This document shows, piece after piece, positions 1 to 11,140 of a DNA stretch of 64,000 nt (the first letter of the stretch is position 1; the number at the start of each line of letters is the position of its first letter). This stretch comes from Areca catechu. Taxonomy: Eukaryota; Streptophyta; Magnoliopsida; Arecales; Arecaceae. The notes beneath the pieces are model-generated. The model was not told where the DNA came from and did not search any database. It was given only the letters and a program-made list of their open reading frames with translations. The DNA is taken from assembly GCA_021397845.1 (NCBI GenBank), contig CM038044.1:82841942-82905941 (forward strand), written 5' to 3'. The translations under genes and the position numbers were made by a program.

Positions 1-1957
1 TTTTTTCTACTTTCGACTTGACCATATTCACTGCTATGCTGTTCAGGTAATGAAGTTCATGCTTGATGAGTTGATAGGACATCCTACTAAGAAAGAAACT
101 TAGAAGAGGAAGAGGGATAGTGGAGATGTTGATGTAGGGAAGGAAGTTACTGTAGTGATCAATGGGGTACCAGCTCCCTTAGAGAGCATCACCGAGGAGG
201 TCTGGGACTGCTCGCCACAAATCCAGAGGTGGATAATCTAATTGGAGATGTAGAGACTACTCTTATTCCTATGAAAATCGAGGTGGTGGAGATGGCTCTA
301 ATGGTGGCACCACTCACACTCCCTATTTTTGAGAAGGACGAGGTGCTGGTGGCTAATCTCCTAGTGCTTGCACTAACAACAAAGCTAGCCATCACCGAGG
401 TCACCAAAGGAGAGGGGCCTATCATGGTGTGTCTATTGGTGATTGAGGCTATGGCTAAAGTTCTCTCAGCTACCATTGAATTGCTGATAGGTGAGGCAAC
501 AGGGGAAATTTTAGGTGTGGTAGCAAGAGGGGTAGTAGGTGAGGTGGCAATAGATGCTTGCAAAGCTATTGGAACTCCTATGGTAGCATCACCTGAGGTG
601 GGTTGCTTGGCAAGGATATTTCTTATGGTGATAGTGGGTAGCAGCGGTCAGCTTCATGGCTCTCCAACTCTTGCTAGCCAGGTGTTTGATCCACTACTTG
701 GGAGGCAGATTGACTATTTGACCTAGTATTTGTAGGTGGTCCATGCTTGTTAGTGTTGCGAGTCTCTCTGGTTGATCTAGCTAATTGCTTCTCTTTTTTG
801 ATAGGTGATGGAGACTAGAATCATGTGGATCTGAGATGAAGTCAAGAGTACTAGAGAGGAGCTCATCCAGGTTAGGCGTAGGTCAGAGGTTGTGGAAGTT
901 GGGCACATTGGTGCAGAGCATGACATGTCCATGGCTGAGGAAGCTTGATTGTTGGCCCAGCGCCAATTTGATCAGTGCATGGCTAGGAATGAGGAGTTGA
1001 TTCGAGAGCTAAAGGCTACTTGCTGGAGGATCGCCAAACTTACAGTCGGTGATGGTGTCAGAACGAGACTGGACATGGACGAGGCTTTTATAGTGGTGGC
1101 TAGGACCTCTAGGTATGTGCTGATAGATAATCTTGGGATCATAGATGCTCAGTCCATTGGACCCCAAGTGTGCAGCTTTTCCAATGAAGAGTCTATGTTA
1201 AGGCTCTGATAAGAGATGATGCAGTGACCTAGATAGAGGGCACCGTCGATGGGGGTGTAGGTCTGTAGTCAGAGTCCCTGGGTCCCTTAATGGGAGATGT
1301 ATCTCATGGACTGAGCATGCAATCTAGTGCTACTAATGAGGCTATCATAGAGGAGGAAGAAGTAGTGCCCTCTTTGGCAAGCATGGGAGTAGGTGGTGAA
1401 GGATGTCCATGGAAGACATGGTGGTCTATTGAACTAGCTGAAGGCTTGTAATGAGAGATCTCTCTCTTGTAGGAGAGGCTGACCGATGTGAAGAATGCAG
1501 CCATGTCCTAGTGAGCCGCTAGGGTGGATGCATCCATACACCTAGTAGAGTTGTGGGCCTAGTTGGCTAAGGTGGAGGTGAAGGCCAACATCCTAGAGGT
1601 GGAGCTTGCCTACACTTTGGAGGGACAGCGAGGGGCATGCACCACTGAAAGGCCACTTGAGGGATTTGGGGTTCTTCTTTGATGTCCATGGGAGTGCATA
1701 CATGGAGTTCTAGTATCGATAAGTGTGATTCTACTGATCAGGCTCACTTATAGGGCTTCAACACTAGCTTCGATGTGTGTGAGTTTATTATGCAGGGATG
1801 CTATCCTGAAGAAGGTGAGCAGATTGGGTCACTCATCCCCTCGAATGCCTCACCTAAAGGGATTATTGATTTTGTAAGGCAGAGGAAGGAAAAGTTGAGG
1901 AAGGCTTTAAAGCTTGCTGACCTTGTACTTCCTCCACTTAAAAAATGAATAAAGATT
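1..1957 (+). pseudogene. Eroded coiled-coil gene-like tract, function unknown
   Basis: I do not recognise this gene. Plus-strand reading frames survive as fragments: 229-726, and a frame from about 830 through 1209 with one stop near 950. The latter is rich in Glu, Arg and Leu (for example EELIQVRRRSEVVEV, then NEELIRELKATCWRIAKL) and looks like coiled coil. Similar charged helical text returns around 1550-1650. An AATAAA lies at 1948-1953, shortly before the insertion point of solo LTR D, and the tract resumes at 7562. There are many internal stops and no catalytic motif. It may be the tail of an old gag-like or plant transposon-associated protein, or a decayed host gene. The sequence does not decide. 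Confidence 0.3.
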
Positions 1958-2899
1958 TCTTCTGATGCGGGACTATTCATGCATGCTAATTATTTTTCAT
2001 GTATTAAGCATTAAATTAGGAGTTTATATCCTGAATCTCAAGCCAAGATTCGAAGTAAGGAATTCTATAGAAATTCTAGAATCAAATGCATGCAGAAATA
2101 GATCCTACAAGTGAAGAAATAGGACCGCCAAGGCTAAGAAGCCCTGGTTAGGACTAGCTCTTCTATAATACTGCTATCTGATGAGTCTAGGGGGTGTACC
2201 TGGTAGAGATTTGAAGATTGATCCATGAAGAGTTTGCTCTACGCTCGATGGATGCATCCTGGAAAACAAAGCTATCGACCCTGCAGATTTGTGGCTTTCA
2301 ATCTGGTGACCCGAAAGCTTATCAATTGGAATCTTGGACTCATGAACTCTGAGGGACCTGTAAATCACCATTCAAGGGTTAGAAAATAAAGAAGAAAAAA
2401 AGGTTAAATCACTAAAAGAAGAAAGGAAGGAAGGGGAGGAAGAGGGGCAGCTAGGAAGATGAAGAGGCTATCGGCTTGGAGGCAGGGCATAGGGATCACA
2501 CAGATACCCTAAGGGATCATATAGATACACTAAATCACACAAAAAACATCACACACAATTTTGAGGAACTCAAGAATAATTCAATCATCAATAATCAGCA
2601 ATAATACATGAGGGGGGGCAAGGGGCCTTTATATATTCATACAAGAGATTTTACATGGTCTTCCTTTTCCTTTACAAACTCTTCAACAAGTCCTCTCCCA
2701 AATAGGTTCAAGTTTTTCTCCCAACTAGGATTACTCCTCTGATGCAGAATGAAAGCTCTGATACCAAATTGATGTAGAACGAAGGACACGAAGAAGACCC
2801 ATTGTTATTTTGAAAAGAGAAAAAAACACCTAAAGCAAACCAAGGATCATGGGAGGGCTAAGAAGCCTCCCGAGACTAGGATAGAACGACCCCTGAAAA

Positions 2900-3450
2900 T
2901 CCTAAAACGACTGGACTCTTTTGGTTTTTAAATTTTCTTGGCGGAGATGGCGAAGGAATGATGGGGACGGGAGGCTGGGACGAGAACTCCTAGACCTTAG
3001 GACTCATTCTAACGAAGAGACCGTCCACCTCTAAGGCATTATGCCCTCCTCAATACTTAGAGGTGCTAGGATGGATCTCAAGGTCACAAAGGAAGACACG
3101 AAGGTGGGAGGGAAATCCCTAAAACGACTGGACTCTTTTGGTTTTTAAATTTTCTTGGCGGAGATGGTGAAGGAATGATGGGGATGGGAGGCTGGGACGG
3201 GAACTCCTAGACCTTGGGACTCATCCTAACGAAGAGACCGTCCACCTCTAAGGCATTACGCCCTCCTCAATACTTAGAGGTGCTAGGATGGATCTCAAGG
3301 TCACGAAGGATGGGGGGGGTGGGAGAGAACTCATGGATCTTGGGACTCACCCTAACGAAGAGACCGTCCACCTCTAAGGCATTACGCCCTCCTCAATACT
3401 TAGAGGCGCTAGGATGGTTCTCAAGGCCACGAGGGGAAGACACGAAGGTG
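2900..3450 (-). repeat. Tandem ~217-bp repeat in C1 3' LTR
   Basis: Two near-full units and one partial unit share the strings 'actggactcttttgg' and 'aacgaagagaccgtccacc'. The 5' LTR has two units (about 5115 and 5333). The repeated text is also related to the E1 LTR near 9565-9700 and 11690-11830, so the C and E families share this part of the LTR. Confidence 0.8.
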
Positions 3451-3594
3451 GGAGGGAGAAAGGAGATACCTGGGGCCTCACACCCCTCGATGTCCCGAAG
3501 GACAAAGGCAAAAGGGCCTCAGCCCAGAACCACACACCGAAAAAAAAACACTCAAAAATTTCATTCAACTATTTTATTACAAGAGGAGTATGGG

Positions 3595-3602
3595 TATTTA
3601 TA
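3595..3602 (-). promoter_or_regulatory. TATA box, C1 3' LTR
   Basis: The minus strand reads TATAAATA, within 'ctataaatacccat'. The equivalent site in the 5' LTR is 5682-5689. It fits the U3/R border of the LTR. Confidence 0.6.
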
Positions 3603-3889
3603 GATGCCCATATCCCTTTTGAAATTCAAAAATAAAATCCCCTGAAGTCCTCTATTGATTTTGAAATCAAATTCAAAATCAAAATCCCAAATTTCCCAAA
3701 TTACATTCATTAAAAAAATACCAAATAAATCTCGTTTATTTGAATTTTGAAATCCCCTCTGCTCTGAAACTCGTGCTACTCCAAAAATCATGCAAAACAA
3801 CTCTTCTTCCACTGCTTTGAGAAGCGTACAGAAGCTTCATTTGGCTGCTATGAAAAACATGCGGAAGCTCCTTCACGGCCGAGCAACAG

Positions 3890-4620
3890 GGGGCACCTGG
3901 ATCTTCAGCACCCGGCCCAGCGGGTGGCGGCGGGGCGGCACGGTGGCGCACCGGCGGGCGGACGGCGGTGGCGGGGTGGCATGGCGGCCAGGCGGCGCAG
4001 GGGTGGGACGGCCGCACGGCACACACGAGCGTTCCGTTCGGTCTTCCCACGGGCGTGAAGCCCAGGGATGCCGGCGGGGCGGCAGGGCGGCGGATCGGCG
4101 GAGCACCGGTGGGCGGGCGGCAGTGGCGGGGCAGCACGACGGCGGCGGCGGCCGTGGGCGACTGTTGGTCTTCCACGGATCGTTGGTCTTCTCATGGGCG
4201 TGAGGCCCAGGGATGCCGACGGGGCGGCAGGGCGGCGGATCGACGGAGCGCCGGCGGGCGGGTGATAGTGGTGGGGAGGCACGACGGCGACGGCGAAACA
4301 GCGGTGGTGGCCGTGGGCGATCGTTGGTCTTCCATGGACCGTTGGTCTTCCATGAACCGTTGGTCTTCCCACGGGCGTGAGGCCCAGGGATGCCGGTGGG
4401 GCAGCAGGGCGGCAGATCGGCGAAGCACCGGCTGGCGGGCGGCAGTGGCGGGGCGGCACGACGGCGGCGGCGAAACGGCGGCGGCGGCCATGGGCGACCG
4501 TTGGTCTTCCACGGACCGTTGGTCTTCCTCGAGTGGGAAGGCGGACGCCGGGGTTTCTAACGAGGGTGGCCGGCGGGCGGGTCGGTGGAGGCAACCGGGG
4601 GTCGGGTACGACAGATCACA
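3890..4620 (-). repeat. GC-rich tandem repeat block, C1 3' LTR U3
   Basis: Units of roughly 140-180 bp start at the motif GTTGGTCTTCC (about 4163, 4322, 4500) and carry runs of CGGCGG and GGGCGG. The block is strikingly GC-rich beside AT-rich flanks. Several frames stay open for 130-230 codons on both strands, which in such composition is expected by chance. In element orientation the block lies upstream of the TATA box, the place of an enhancer. Confidence 0.85.
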
Positions 4621-4839
4621 GACCGGTGGGGCAAAAATCAAAAAAAATGAAACCTCTGTGATTTTTCTTGGAGGTTGAAGGAGATAGGGATAGCCTGGAA
4701 TAAATTTGGAATAACATCGGGATAACACGGGAATAAAGGGAATAGGTGGAATAGCAGGAATAACTAAAAATACAAAAAATTCTAAAAATTCTAAATAAAA
4801 TAAAAGGTGAAACCCGGATAGGTTTCGGGTCCCCCATCA

Positions 4840-4922
4840 TTCTCCTGCAGCACGAAGAACTCGACTCTGTCGAGTTCGAGGACTAAGCAAATCCTAGCCC
4901 GCTGCTGGCTCTGATACCAAAT
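4840..4922 (-). other. C1 interior: PPT, dyad and PBS only
   Basis: This 83-bp stretch is the whole interior of C1. Read on the minus strand, it goes from the 5' LTR through the PBS (TGGTATCAGAGC, 4919-4908) and a short spacer to the dyad CTCGACAGAGTCGAG (4874-4860), then to a purine-rich GCAGGAGAA just before the 3' LTR, which fits the polypurine tract. The PBS and purine tract are the priming sites known to be needed for reverse transcription; with the dyad they make up nearly all of the interior. Confidence 0.85.
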
Positions 4923-4982
4923 TGATGCAGAACGAAAGCTCTGATACCAAATTGATGCAGAACGAAAGCTCTGATACCAAAT
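4908..4982 (-). repeat. Tandem PBS copies, 30-bp period
   Basis: The PBS complement GCTCTGATACCA occurs at 4908-4919, 4938-4949 and 4968-4979, exactly 30 bp apart, each followed by 'aaattgatg'. The first is the working PBS. The other two lie inside the 5' LTR end. The 3' LTR has only one such extra copy, so the number changed between the two LTRs of one element. Confidence 0.9.
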
Positions 4983-6886
4983 TGATGTAGAACGAAGGAC
5001 ACGAAGAAGAACCATTATTATTTTGAAAAGAGAAAAAAACACCTAAAGCAAACCAAGGATCATGGGAGGGCTAAGAAGCCTCCCGGGATTAGGATAGAAC
5101 GACCCCTGAAAATCCTAAAACGACTGGACTCTTTTGGTTTTTAAATTTTTTTGGCGGAGATGGCGAAGGAATGATGGGGATGGGAGGCTGGGACGGGAAC
5201 TCCTAGACCTTGGGACTCATCCTAACGAAGAGACCGTCCACCTCTAAGGCATTACGCCCTCCTCAATACTTAGAGGCGCTAGGATGGATCTCAAGGTCAC
5301 GTAGGAAGACACGAAGGTGGGAGGGAAAATCCACAAACGACTGGACTCTTTTGGTTTTTAAATTTTCTTGGCGGAGATGGCGAAGGAATGATGGGGATGG
5401 GAGGCTGGGACGGGAACTCCTAGACCTTGGGACTCACCCTAACGAAGAGACCGTCCACCTCTAAGGCATTACGCCCTCCTCAATACTTAGAGGCGCTAGG
5501 ATGGTTCTCAAGGCCACGAGGGGAAGACACGAAGGTGGGAGGGAGAAAGGAGATACCTGGGGCCTCACACCCCTCGATGTCCCGAAGGACAAAGGCAAAA
5601 GGGCCTCAGCCCAGAACCACACACCGGAAAAAAAACACACAAAAATTTCATTCAACTATTTTATTACAAGAGGAGTATGGGTATTTATAGATGCCCATAT
5701 CCCTTTTGAAATTCAAAATAAAATCCCCTGAAATCCTCCCTTGATTTTGAAATCAAATTCAAAATCAAAATCCCAAATTTTCCAAATTACATTCATTAAA
5801 AAAAATACCAAATAAATCCCATTTATTTGAATTTTGAAATCCCCTCTGCTCTGAAACTCGTGCTACTCCAAAAATCATGCAAAGCAACTCTTCTTCCATT
5901 GCTTTGAGAAGCGTGCTGAAGCTTCATTTGGCTGCTTTGAAAAACATGCAGAAGCTCCTTCACGGCCGAGCAACAGGGGGCACCTGGATCTTCGGCACCT
6001 GGCCCAGCAGGCGGCGGCGGGGCGGCACAGTGGCGCGCCGGCAGGCGGACGGCGGTGGCGGGGTGGCACGGCGGCTAGGCGGCGCAGGGGTGGGACGGCC
6101 GCACGGCACACACGAGCATTCCGTTCGGTCTTCCCACGGGCGTGAGGCCCAGGGATGCCGGCGGGGCGGCAGGGTGGCGGATCAGCGGAGCGCCGGTGGG
6201 CGGGCGGCAGTGGCGGGGCGGCACGACGGCGGCGGCGGCCGTGGGCAATCGTTGGTCTTCCACGGACCGTTGGTCTTCCCACGGGCATGAGGCCCAGGGA
6301 TGCCGGCGGGGCGGCGGATCGACGGAGCGCCGGCGGGCGGGCGGCAGTGGTGGGGCGGCACGACGGCGGCGGCGGCCGTGGGCGACCGTTGGTCTTCCAC
6401 GGACTGTTGGTCTTCCAACGGGCGTGAGGCCCTGGGATGCCGGTGGGGCGGCAGGGTGGCGGATCGGCGGAGCGCCGGCGGGCGGGCGGCAGTGGCGGGG
6501 TGGCACGACGGCGGCGGCGAAACGACGGCGGCGGCCGTGGGCGACCGTTGGTCTTCCACGGACCGTTGGTCTTCCTCGAGCGGGAAGGTGGACGCCGGGG
6601 TTTCCAACGAGGGTGGCTGGCGGGCAGGTCGGTGGAGGCAACTGGGGGTCGGGCACGGTTGATCGCGGACCGGTGGGGCAAAAATCGAAAAAAATGAAAC
6701 CTCTGCGATTTTTCCTGGAGGTTGAAGGAGATAGGGATAGCCTGGAATAAATTTAGAATAACATCGGGATAACACGGGAATAAAGGGAATAGGTGGAATA
6801 GTAGGAATAACTAAAAATATAAAAAATTCTAAAAATTCTAAATAAAATAAAAGGTGAAACCCGGATAGGTTTCGGGTCCCCCATCA
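4923..6886 (-). repeat. C1 5' LTR
   Basis: Partner of 2740-4839, starting TGATGCAGAACG and ending CCCCCATCA. It contains two extra PBS copies, two ~217-bp units, a minus-strand TATA box at 5682-5689 and a GC-rich tandem block at about 5990-6680 (unit motif at about 6251, 6388, 6547). By eye it is highly similar to the 3' LTR outside the copy-number differences. Confidence 0.88.
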
Positions 6887-7561
6887 TCCTCTCCTCCTCT
6901 TTGACTTGGTCTTCTCCTTCTCTTTGACTTGGTCCAAGGGGGTAATCATATGGGGGTGCCATATGGAGGGTGACCATTAGGTGGGCACCATATGAAGAAC
7001 TTTGGGTAGCCCACTTCAGTGCTGTGCTGGGTCTTTTAGGGTTTCTTCCGGTTGTCCATCTCCTCATGGTGGGTTGATGTACTTGTCATCTAGGTCTTCA
7101 ATGATAGCTCCAAGAATCCTTCTATGCTTTCCAAGTAGCATAATTATGTGGATGACTAGATTCCATGCATTGGTCATAGTATTATGCTGACTGGCTTTAT
7201 AAGTGACTTGTGTCTTCTTACAAAATTGGACTGGACTCAATATAAGACTTATAAAATTGAATTGAATGCATAAAACTCAAAACTTACAGGACTCATAAGA
7301 CTCACTAAGCATCCAAAACTTGACTCAATACTCTAATTACAGGACTCAACTGTAGAAAGGCCCTAAATAGGACTCAAGGGCCAAAATACAGACTCAAGTA
7401 TAACAAGGCCTGAAAAACAAACTCAAGGCCCAAATACAAAACTCAAATTGTTAACATAGACAAATTATTGGACTCAAAGACAAAATTTGCATCATATCTA
7501 GGGACTCAAAACTCAGGGTCCTATAGTAAACTAGGGTTGACCTGATGTCCCCATCATCTTC

Positions 7562-9268
7562 TTTCTTTAGTTTCCATTTCTTTTTGCATGCCTTGTTTCC
7601 TTCGATTTAACTCTTTGTGATGTCCTGCTTGTCTCTACAATGCCTAGGGCAACCTCATCCAGGGCTGGATGCGTTGTTGCATGGAGAACATCTTTGCATG
7701 AATCTCGAGATATTCGCGAGATCTCGGGGCCTGATCATGCTTTAAGGGGAGGCGAGAATATCTGACTTGTCCCCTAATTACAAGGTGCAAAATTGCCTGG
7801 CACACCACTTGATGTAGACCCGATCTCGAGGAAGCCTTTGACCATGCATGACTCTAATGCATTTGTGGCATCACCTTGGTTAGAGTGCAAAGAGCTAGAA
7901 TGTGTGACCTCCCGAGGGAATGTCAACCCTAGGGGGATTGCTTGGTGCTTCATCTTTCGATTCTAGAAGGAATGGTCTCTTGGCTAATGGGACATAGCCA
8001 CTTATTGAGCAATAGTTGGCCACCAGTGTGGTGACCTTCCCTCCACTCTTCTATAAATATGGGTCTTGAGAAGCTGATTATCGCCAAGTCCCTTCAAAGC
8101 TCCAACGATCGAAGGAATGCTAGGACAATGGTTGGGCTCCCATGGTATTGATGTTGAGTTACCTCTCTCAATGGAGGGGTTCTCTCCTAGGGAAGTTCCT
8201 TTGCACCAAGGGCACTTTGATGGACACTCCCCTTGACATGGGAGATATCAGGAATGGCTGTCACTTTCACCTATTGGACTATGGCTATAGCAGGCTAGAA
8301 GGTAGAATTGAAGGAGGCGCGATGGTCGCCTACCTCAACACCAATTTCCTACTCTACCATGACCCATCTTTGCATTCAGTGGTGGGTAGCCTATAGTGGG
8401 TGCAACTTCGGGAACCCACCTTGCTTGATGTCTGGTGAGTTTGTATGAGTTACAAGGGTGGCTCTTCATCATCGGCAACACGATTCTAGGCCGCCTCGAG
8501 TAGGGCCTGGATTTTAGGGAAGAGATAGCTAGGTCAAGAGTGGAAGTAGCCTTGAGAATGTTGCCTTGTTTAATGGTTGGTGGGCTTGTTCCAAGGCCAT
8601 GGCAGAGGATACTCTTTCAACATCTTTGATACATCAGGAGGCTTTTCCTCTCCATCTTTGGTGGGCAAGGCTTCATAATGCTTGTGGCTCTCCTCTATAT
8701 TTTGCATGCTAGCTGGGTCACCATAATGTAATGCATATCTTCTCTTTATTGGCAGATCTCACCTTTGAGCCTTTCCGAGGGATCTGAGAGTCCTTTAGAA
8801 CCTGGTGGAGGAAGGGCCTCACAATCTTTTTTCAAGAGCAATCTCATCAAATTATAGGAGTCTTAATCTTGATCCTCGTCTTGCAAGCAAGGCATCGAAG
8901 GTGCTTTGGAGTCTTAAGGAGTCATGTCTTGTTTAAATAACTTGTCTCTATCCTCTATCTACCTTTCAAGACAACCTTATTATAATATAATCTAGTTATA
9001 GAGCAGAAAACATGTGTGTTTGACATTTTTTAATGAAAAGATTTCTTCATGTTTTGAAATACATCTATGTTTGCATGCCTATCTTGAATGATGTATGGAG
9101 AGCTTGCCAAACTTGCCCGGGATAACCTGGCCCAGGGCTTAAGAAATAAGGGGAGTCAAAACCCTACTTGAGTTAACCTCACCTAGGACTTTAGAGCCTG
9201 GAAGACTTACTGCTTAGCCAGGATTCTTAGGTATCAGGTGTGAGGAAACATTATGTAGGCAATAGTCA
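7562..9268. other. Unassigned degenerate sequence
   Basis: This continues the tract interrupted by solo LTR D. The longest open frame (8142-8396, plus, 84 codons) matches nothing I know. There is no LTR end, PBS or conserved pol motif. A palindrome CTCGAGATATTCGCGAGATC near 7705 is the only eye-catching local structure. I see no supportable gene. Confidence 0.3.
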
Positions 9269-9477
9269 TGCAACTTTAAAATTTTTTTTGAAGTTGCATC
9301 ACAACGGAAGACTAGATTAATCATATTAATCAACATATAATATTAGAACATTTCAAATATAGGCCTACAAACAGGATCATGTATGAATAGTAACATGTAA
9401 ATGAAAGAAAATTCAAGCACACAAAGTCGTGCATCACATAGAATCATTCTATGTGCGATGCACATACTAAAGAACAC

Positions 9478-10139
9478 TGATGGGGGACATGGGGTAGGAT
9501 CGTTGGTGAGCCTAGAAGTCACCTAGATTAGGGTACCATTTTTTTTTTTGAATTTTTTTTTTTTTGGATGGCGAAGGAATAGTGGGGATGGAAGACAGGA
9601 ATTTGAATCTCATGGACTTTAGGACTCATCCTAATGAAGAGACCTCTCACCTCTAAGGTATTAGACCCTCCTCGATACTTGGAGGTGCTAGGATGAATCT
9701 CAAAGATCATGAGGGGTTAAAGAAAATGGGTTGGGAAGGAAGATAACTATGGCCTCATGCCCATGCCCGAGGCGAAGGCAAGAAGAATCACTCTTCTAAA
9801 AACTCAAATTTTTTTCTCTAAGAACTATTTTTATATAAAAGACTGAGGGTGATATTTATAGACCTGTCCAACCCTCATTTGAATTTGAATACAGGATAAA
9901 AAGATAGAGATGATTCAAATTTAAACACAAGATAGGATAAGATAAGCCTATCCATATCTCAATCCTAACCAACCAAATCTTAATTCAAAATTCAAACAAA
10001 AGATAAATCCCAAACTAATTTATTAAAATCTATGCTACTCCAAGATCGGTGCTGCTCTGGGATCAGTGCTGCTCCAGAATCAGTGCAGCTTCGAGATCAA
10101 TGATGCTCCGAGATCAGTGCTGCCCTGAGATCCCCATCA
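9478..10139 (-). repeat. E1 3' LTR
   Basis: Runs from TGATGGGGGACATGG to GATCCCCATCA. Minus-strand TATA box at 9853-9860. The U3 side has short degenerate repeats built on 'gagatcagtgctgctc' at about 10040-10135. Confidence 0.88.
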
Positions 10140-10752
10140 TTATCTTGATATGGGGAAAACTCGACTCCGTCGAGTTAGGCTGGCTTTAGGATGCACATGA
10201 CCTGTAGAATAATTTTTTTTAGCTCTGCTCTGAGATCTGTACACTTTAAAGATTATGTAGCTTTGAAGATCGTGCGCTTCAAAATTGGTGTGGCTTTGAA
10301 CTCCATGCAATTCTGAAACTCGTGCAGCTTTGAATTCCGTGCGACTCTGAAACATGACCCAGTGAACCGAACTGAAATAGGTCCAGGAGAGGATCTGATG
10401 AAAAAGATTGCAGAGCTTTGAGATTGGTGCGGGATCCCTTAAGTGAAGTCGGCAGCAAATGGGGGGAATTGCATTCATGTTTGTGCAATCCCTCCCCTTC
10501 TTCTTCACGGACCGAAACCAAGGATGGACTTTATCGGTGATTCTGACTTTCCGGTGAGGCTCTCTAGTGAAGGCACTAGGTGGAGACCATGGATGGACGG
10601 AATGATGGACGGTGCAAAGATCGTCACGACCGGTGGGGGGATGGGTGGCCGACAAGGAGTCCTTCGGTGGGGGTGGGGGAAGAAGACGGACGCTCTCGAT
10701 TTTGAGAGGATGCCCTAGACTTGAGCATGCGGCCGGCGGTGGATGGCTCATT

Positions 10753-11140
10753 GACGGGGAGGAGATGGTATAGGTAGATAGGATACGTGACATGGTGGTA
10801 GTCGAGCCAGCGCTCGAGGTAGGCCTGGTGGAAGACATGGCCGCAGGGGAGGTGGTTCACCAACGACTCCGGATCGAACCAAGCCAGGCAAACCCAACGG
10901 TCGACCGCCTGCTAGAGCCACCGATCGAAGGCCGACCCGAACTGGATGGGCTTGAAGCTGCTCCAGAACTGTTCCTTGAGGGTGGGCTCCGATGGCCGAT
11001 CAGAAGTTAGCACGGTTGGGTCCGACGTTGGTTGGAACGGGTGAAGGCCGAGTACATGGAGGAGGCGGAGGTAGTGTGCGACAGGGTAGTGGATAAAGAG
11101 GGGGAGACATGGGAGAAAGTGACGCTCGGGAACTCCAGCT
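10753..11140 (-). pseudogene. Captured RING-H2 zinc-finger gene fragment, decayed
   Basis: One minus-strand frame runs from about 11140 to 10624, with a stop near 10908. Its N-terminal part (FIHYPVAHYLRLLHVLG) is hydrophobic. The C-terminal part reads WVCLAWFDPESLVNHLPC, then GHVFHQAYLERWLDYHH and VTYPIYLYHLLPV. This is the core of a small plant RING-H2 E3 ubiquitin ligase (C-x2-C ... C-x-H-x2-H-x2-C ... C-x2-C). Here the second and third cysteines and both histidines survive. The first cysteine, the CLERW cysteine (now Tyr) and the final CPLC pair (now YPIY) are lost, so zinc binding is not expected. It lies in sense inside E1 between PBS and dyad: a host transcript picked up by a retrotransposon. 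The RHA/BRH1/XERICO-like type is a guess. Confidence 0.7.

Larger units (their letters stand above)
2740..4839 (-). repeat. C1 3' LTR
   Basis: The LTR begins TGATGCAGAATG and ends CCCCCATCA. It has a minus-strand TATA box (TATAAATA complement, 3595-3602). In minus orientation the U3 half (about 3890-4839) contains the GC-rich tandem block. The R/U5 half has a roughly 217-bp repeat containing 'cgactggactc' at about 2908 and 3125, plus a third partial copy near 3333. One extra PBS copy (complement at 2755-2766) sits inside the LTR end. It is about 136 bp longer than the 5' LTR, mostly from the additional partial repeat unit. Confidence 0.88.
2740..6886 (-). mobile_element. C1: non-autonomous element with giant LTRs and an 83-bp interior
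   Basis: A complete element flanked by a perfect TCCTC duplication (2735-2739 and 6887-6891), inserted in solo LTR D. The LTRs are 2,100 bp (3', 2740-4839) and 1,964 bp (5', 4923-6886). The interior is only 4840-4922. It holds a PBS complement (4908-4919) directly at the 5' LTR, and at the other end a purine tract plus the CTCGA-N5-TCGAG dyad (4860-4874) seen before the 3' LTR of A1, B1 and E1. No protein is encoded, so all enzymes must come from a partner element. In layout it resembles a TRIM or LARD, but TRIM LTRs are far shorter and LARD interiors far longer. Internal recombination in a larger parent is possible. Confidence 0.9.
1963..7556 (-). mobile_element. Solo LTR D (gypsy, A-like), interrupted by C1
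   Basis: The LTR runs TGATGCGGG to CCCCATCA on the plus strand and is flanked by a perfect TCTTC duplication (1958-1962 and 7557-7561). No internal region is present, so it is a solo LTR left by recombination between two LTRs. Without C1 it is about 1,442 bp (1963-2739 plus 6892-7556). A minus-strand TATA box (TATATAAAG, 2627-2635) sets the orientation. The first 300 bases resemble the U5 end of the A-family LTRs: the start at 1963, the motif GTGTACCTGG near 2194, and the 'ggatgcatcctggaaaacaaag' type stretch near 2250. The piece 6892-7556 contains only LTR sequence. Confidence 0.88.

Noticed and set aside
189..726. Overlapping open frames on both strands at 189-563 and 229-726
   Set aside because: Low-complexity Val/Ala/Thr text, no recognisable motif. 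Kept only as part of the eroded tract.
3905..4594. Long Pro/Arg-rich open frames in the GC-rich repeats (229 and 268 codons, also 5875-6681)
   Set aside because: Open in several frames on both strands, built from the tandem repeat, with start and composition set by GC content. No domain.
9249..9272. Exact left end of the copia LTR
   Set aside because: A TG dinucleotide and hairpin are there, but the duplication partner lies outside the window, so the boundary was left approximate.
10753..10905. A functional ubiquitin ligase
   Set aside because: First Cys, the CLERW Cys and the final Cys pair are mutated and a stop lies upstream.
10443..11010. Plus-strand frames across the RING-H2 segment
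   Set aside because: Complement of the real minus-strand frame.
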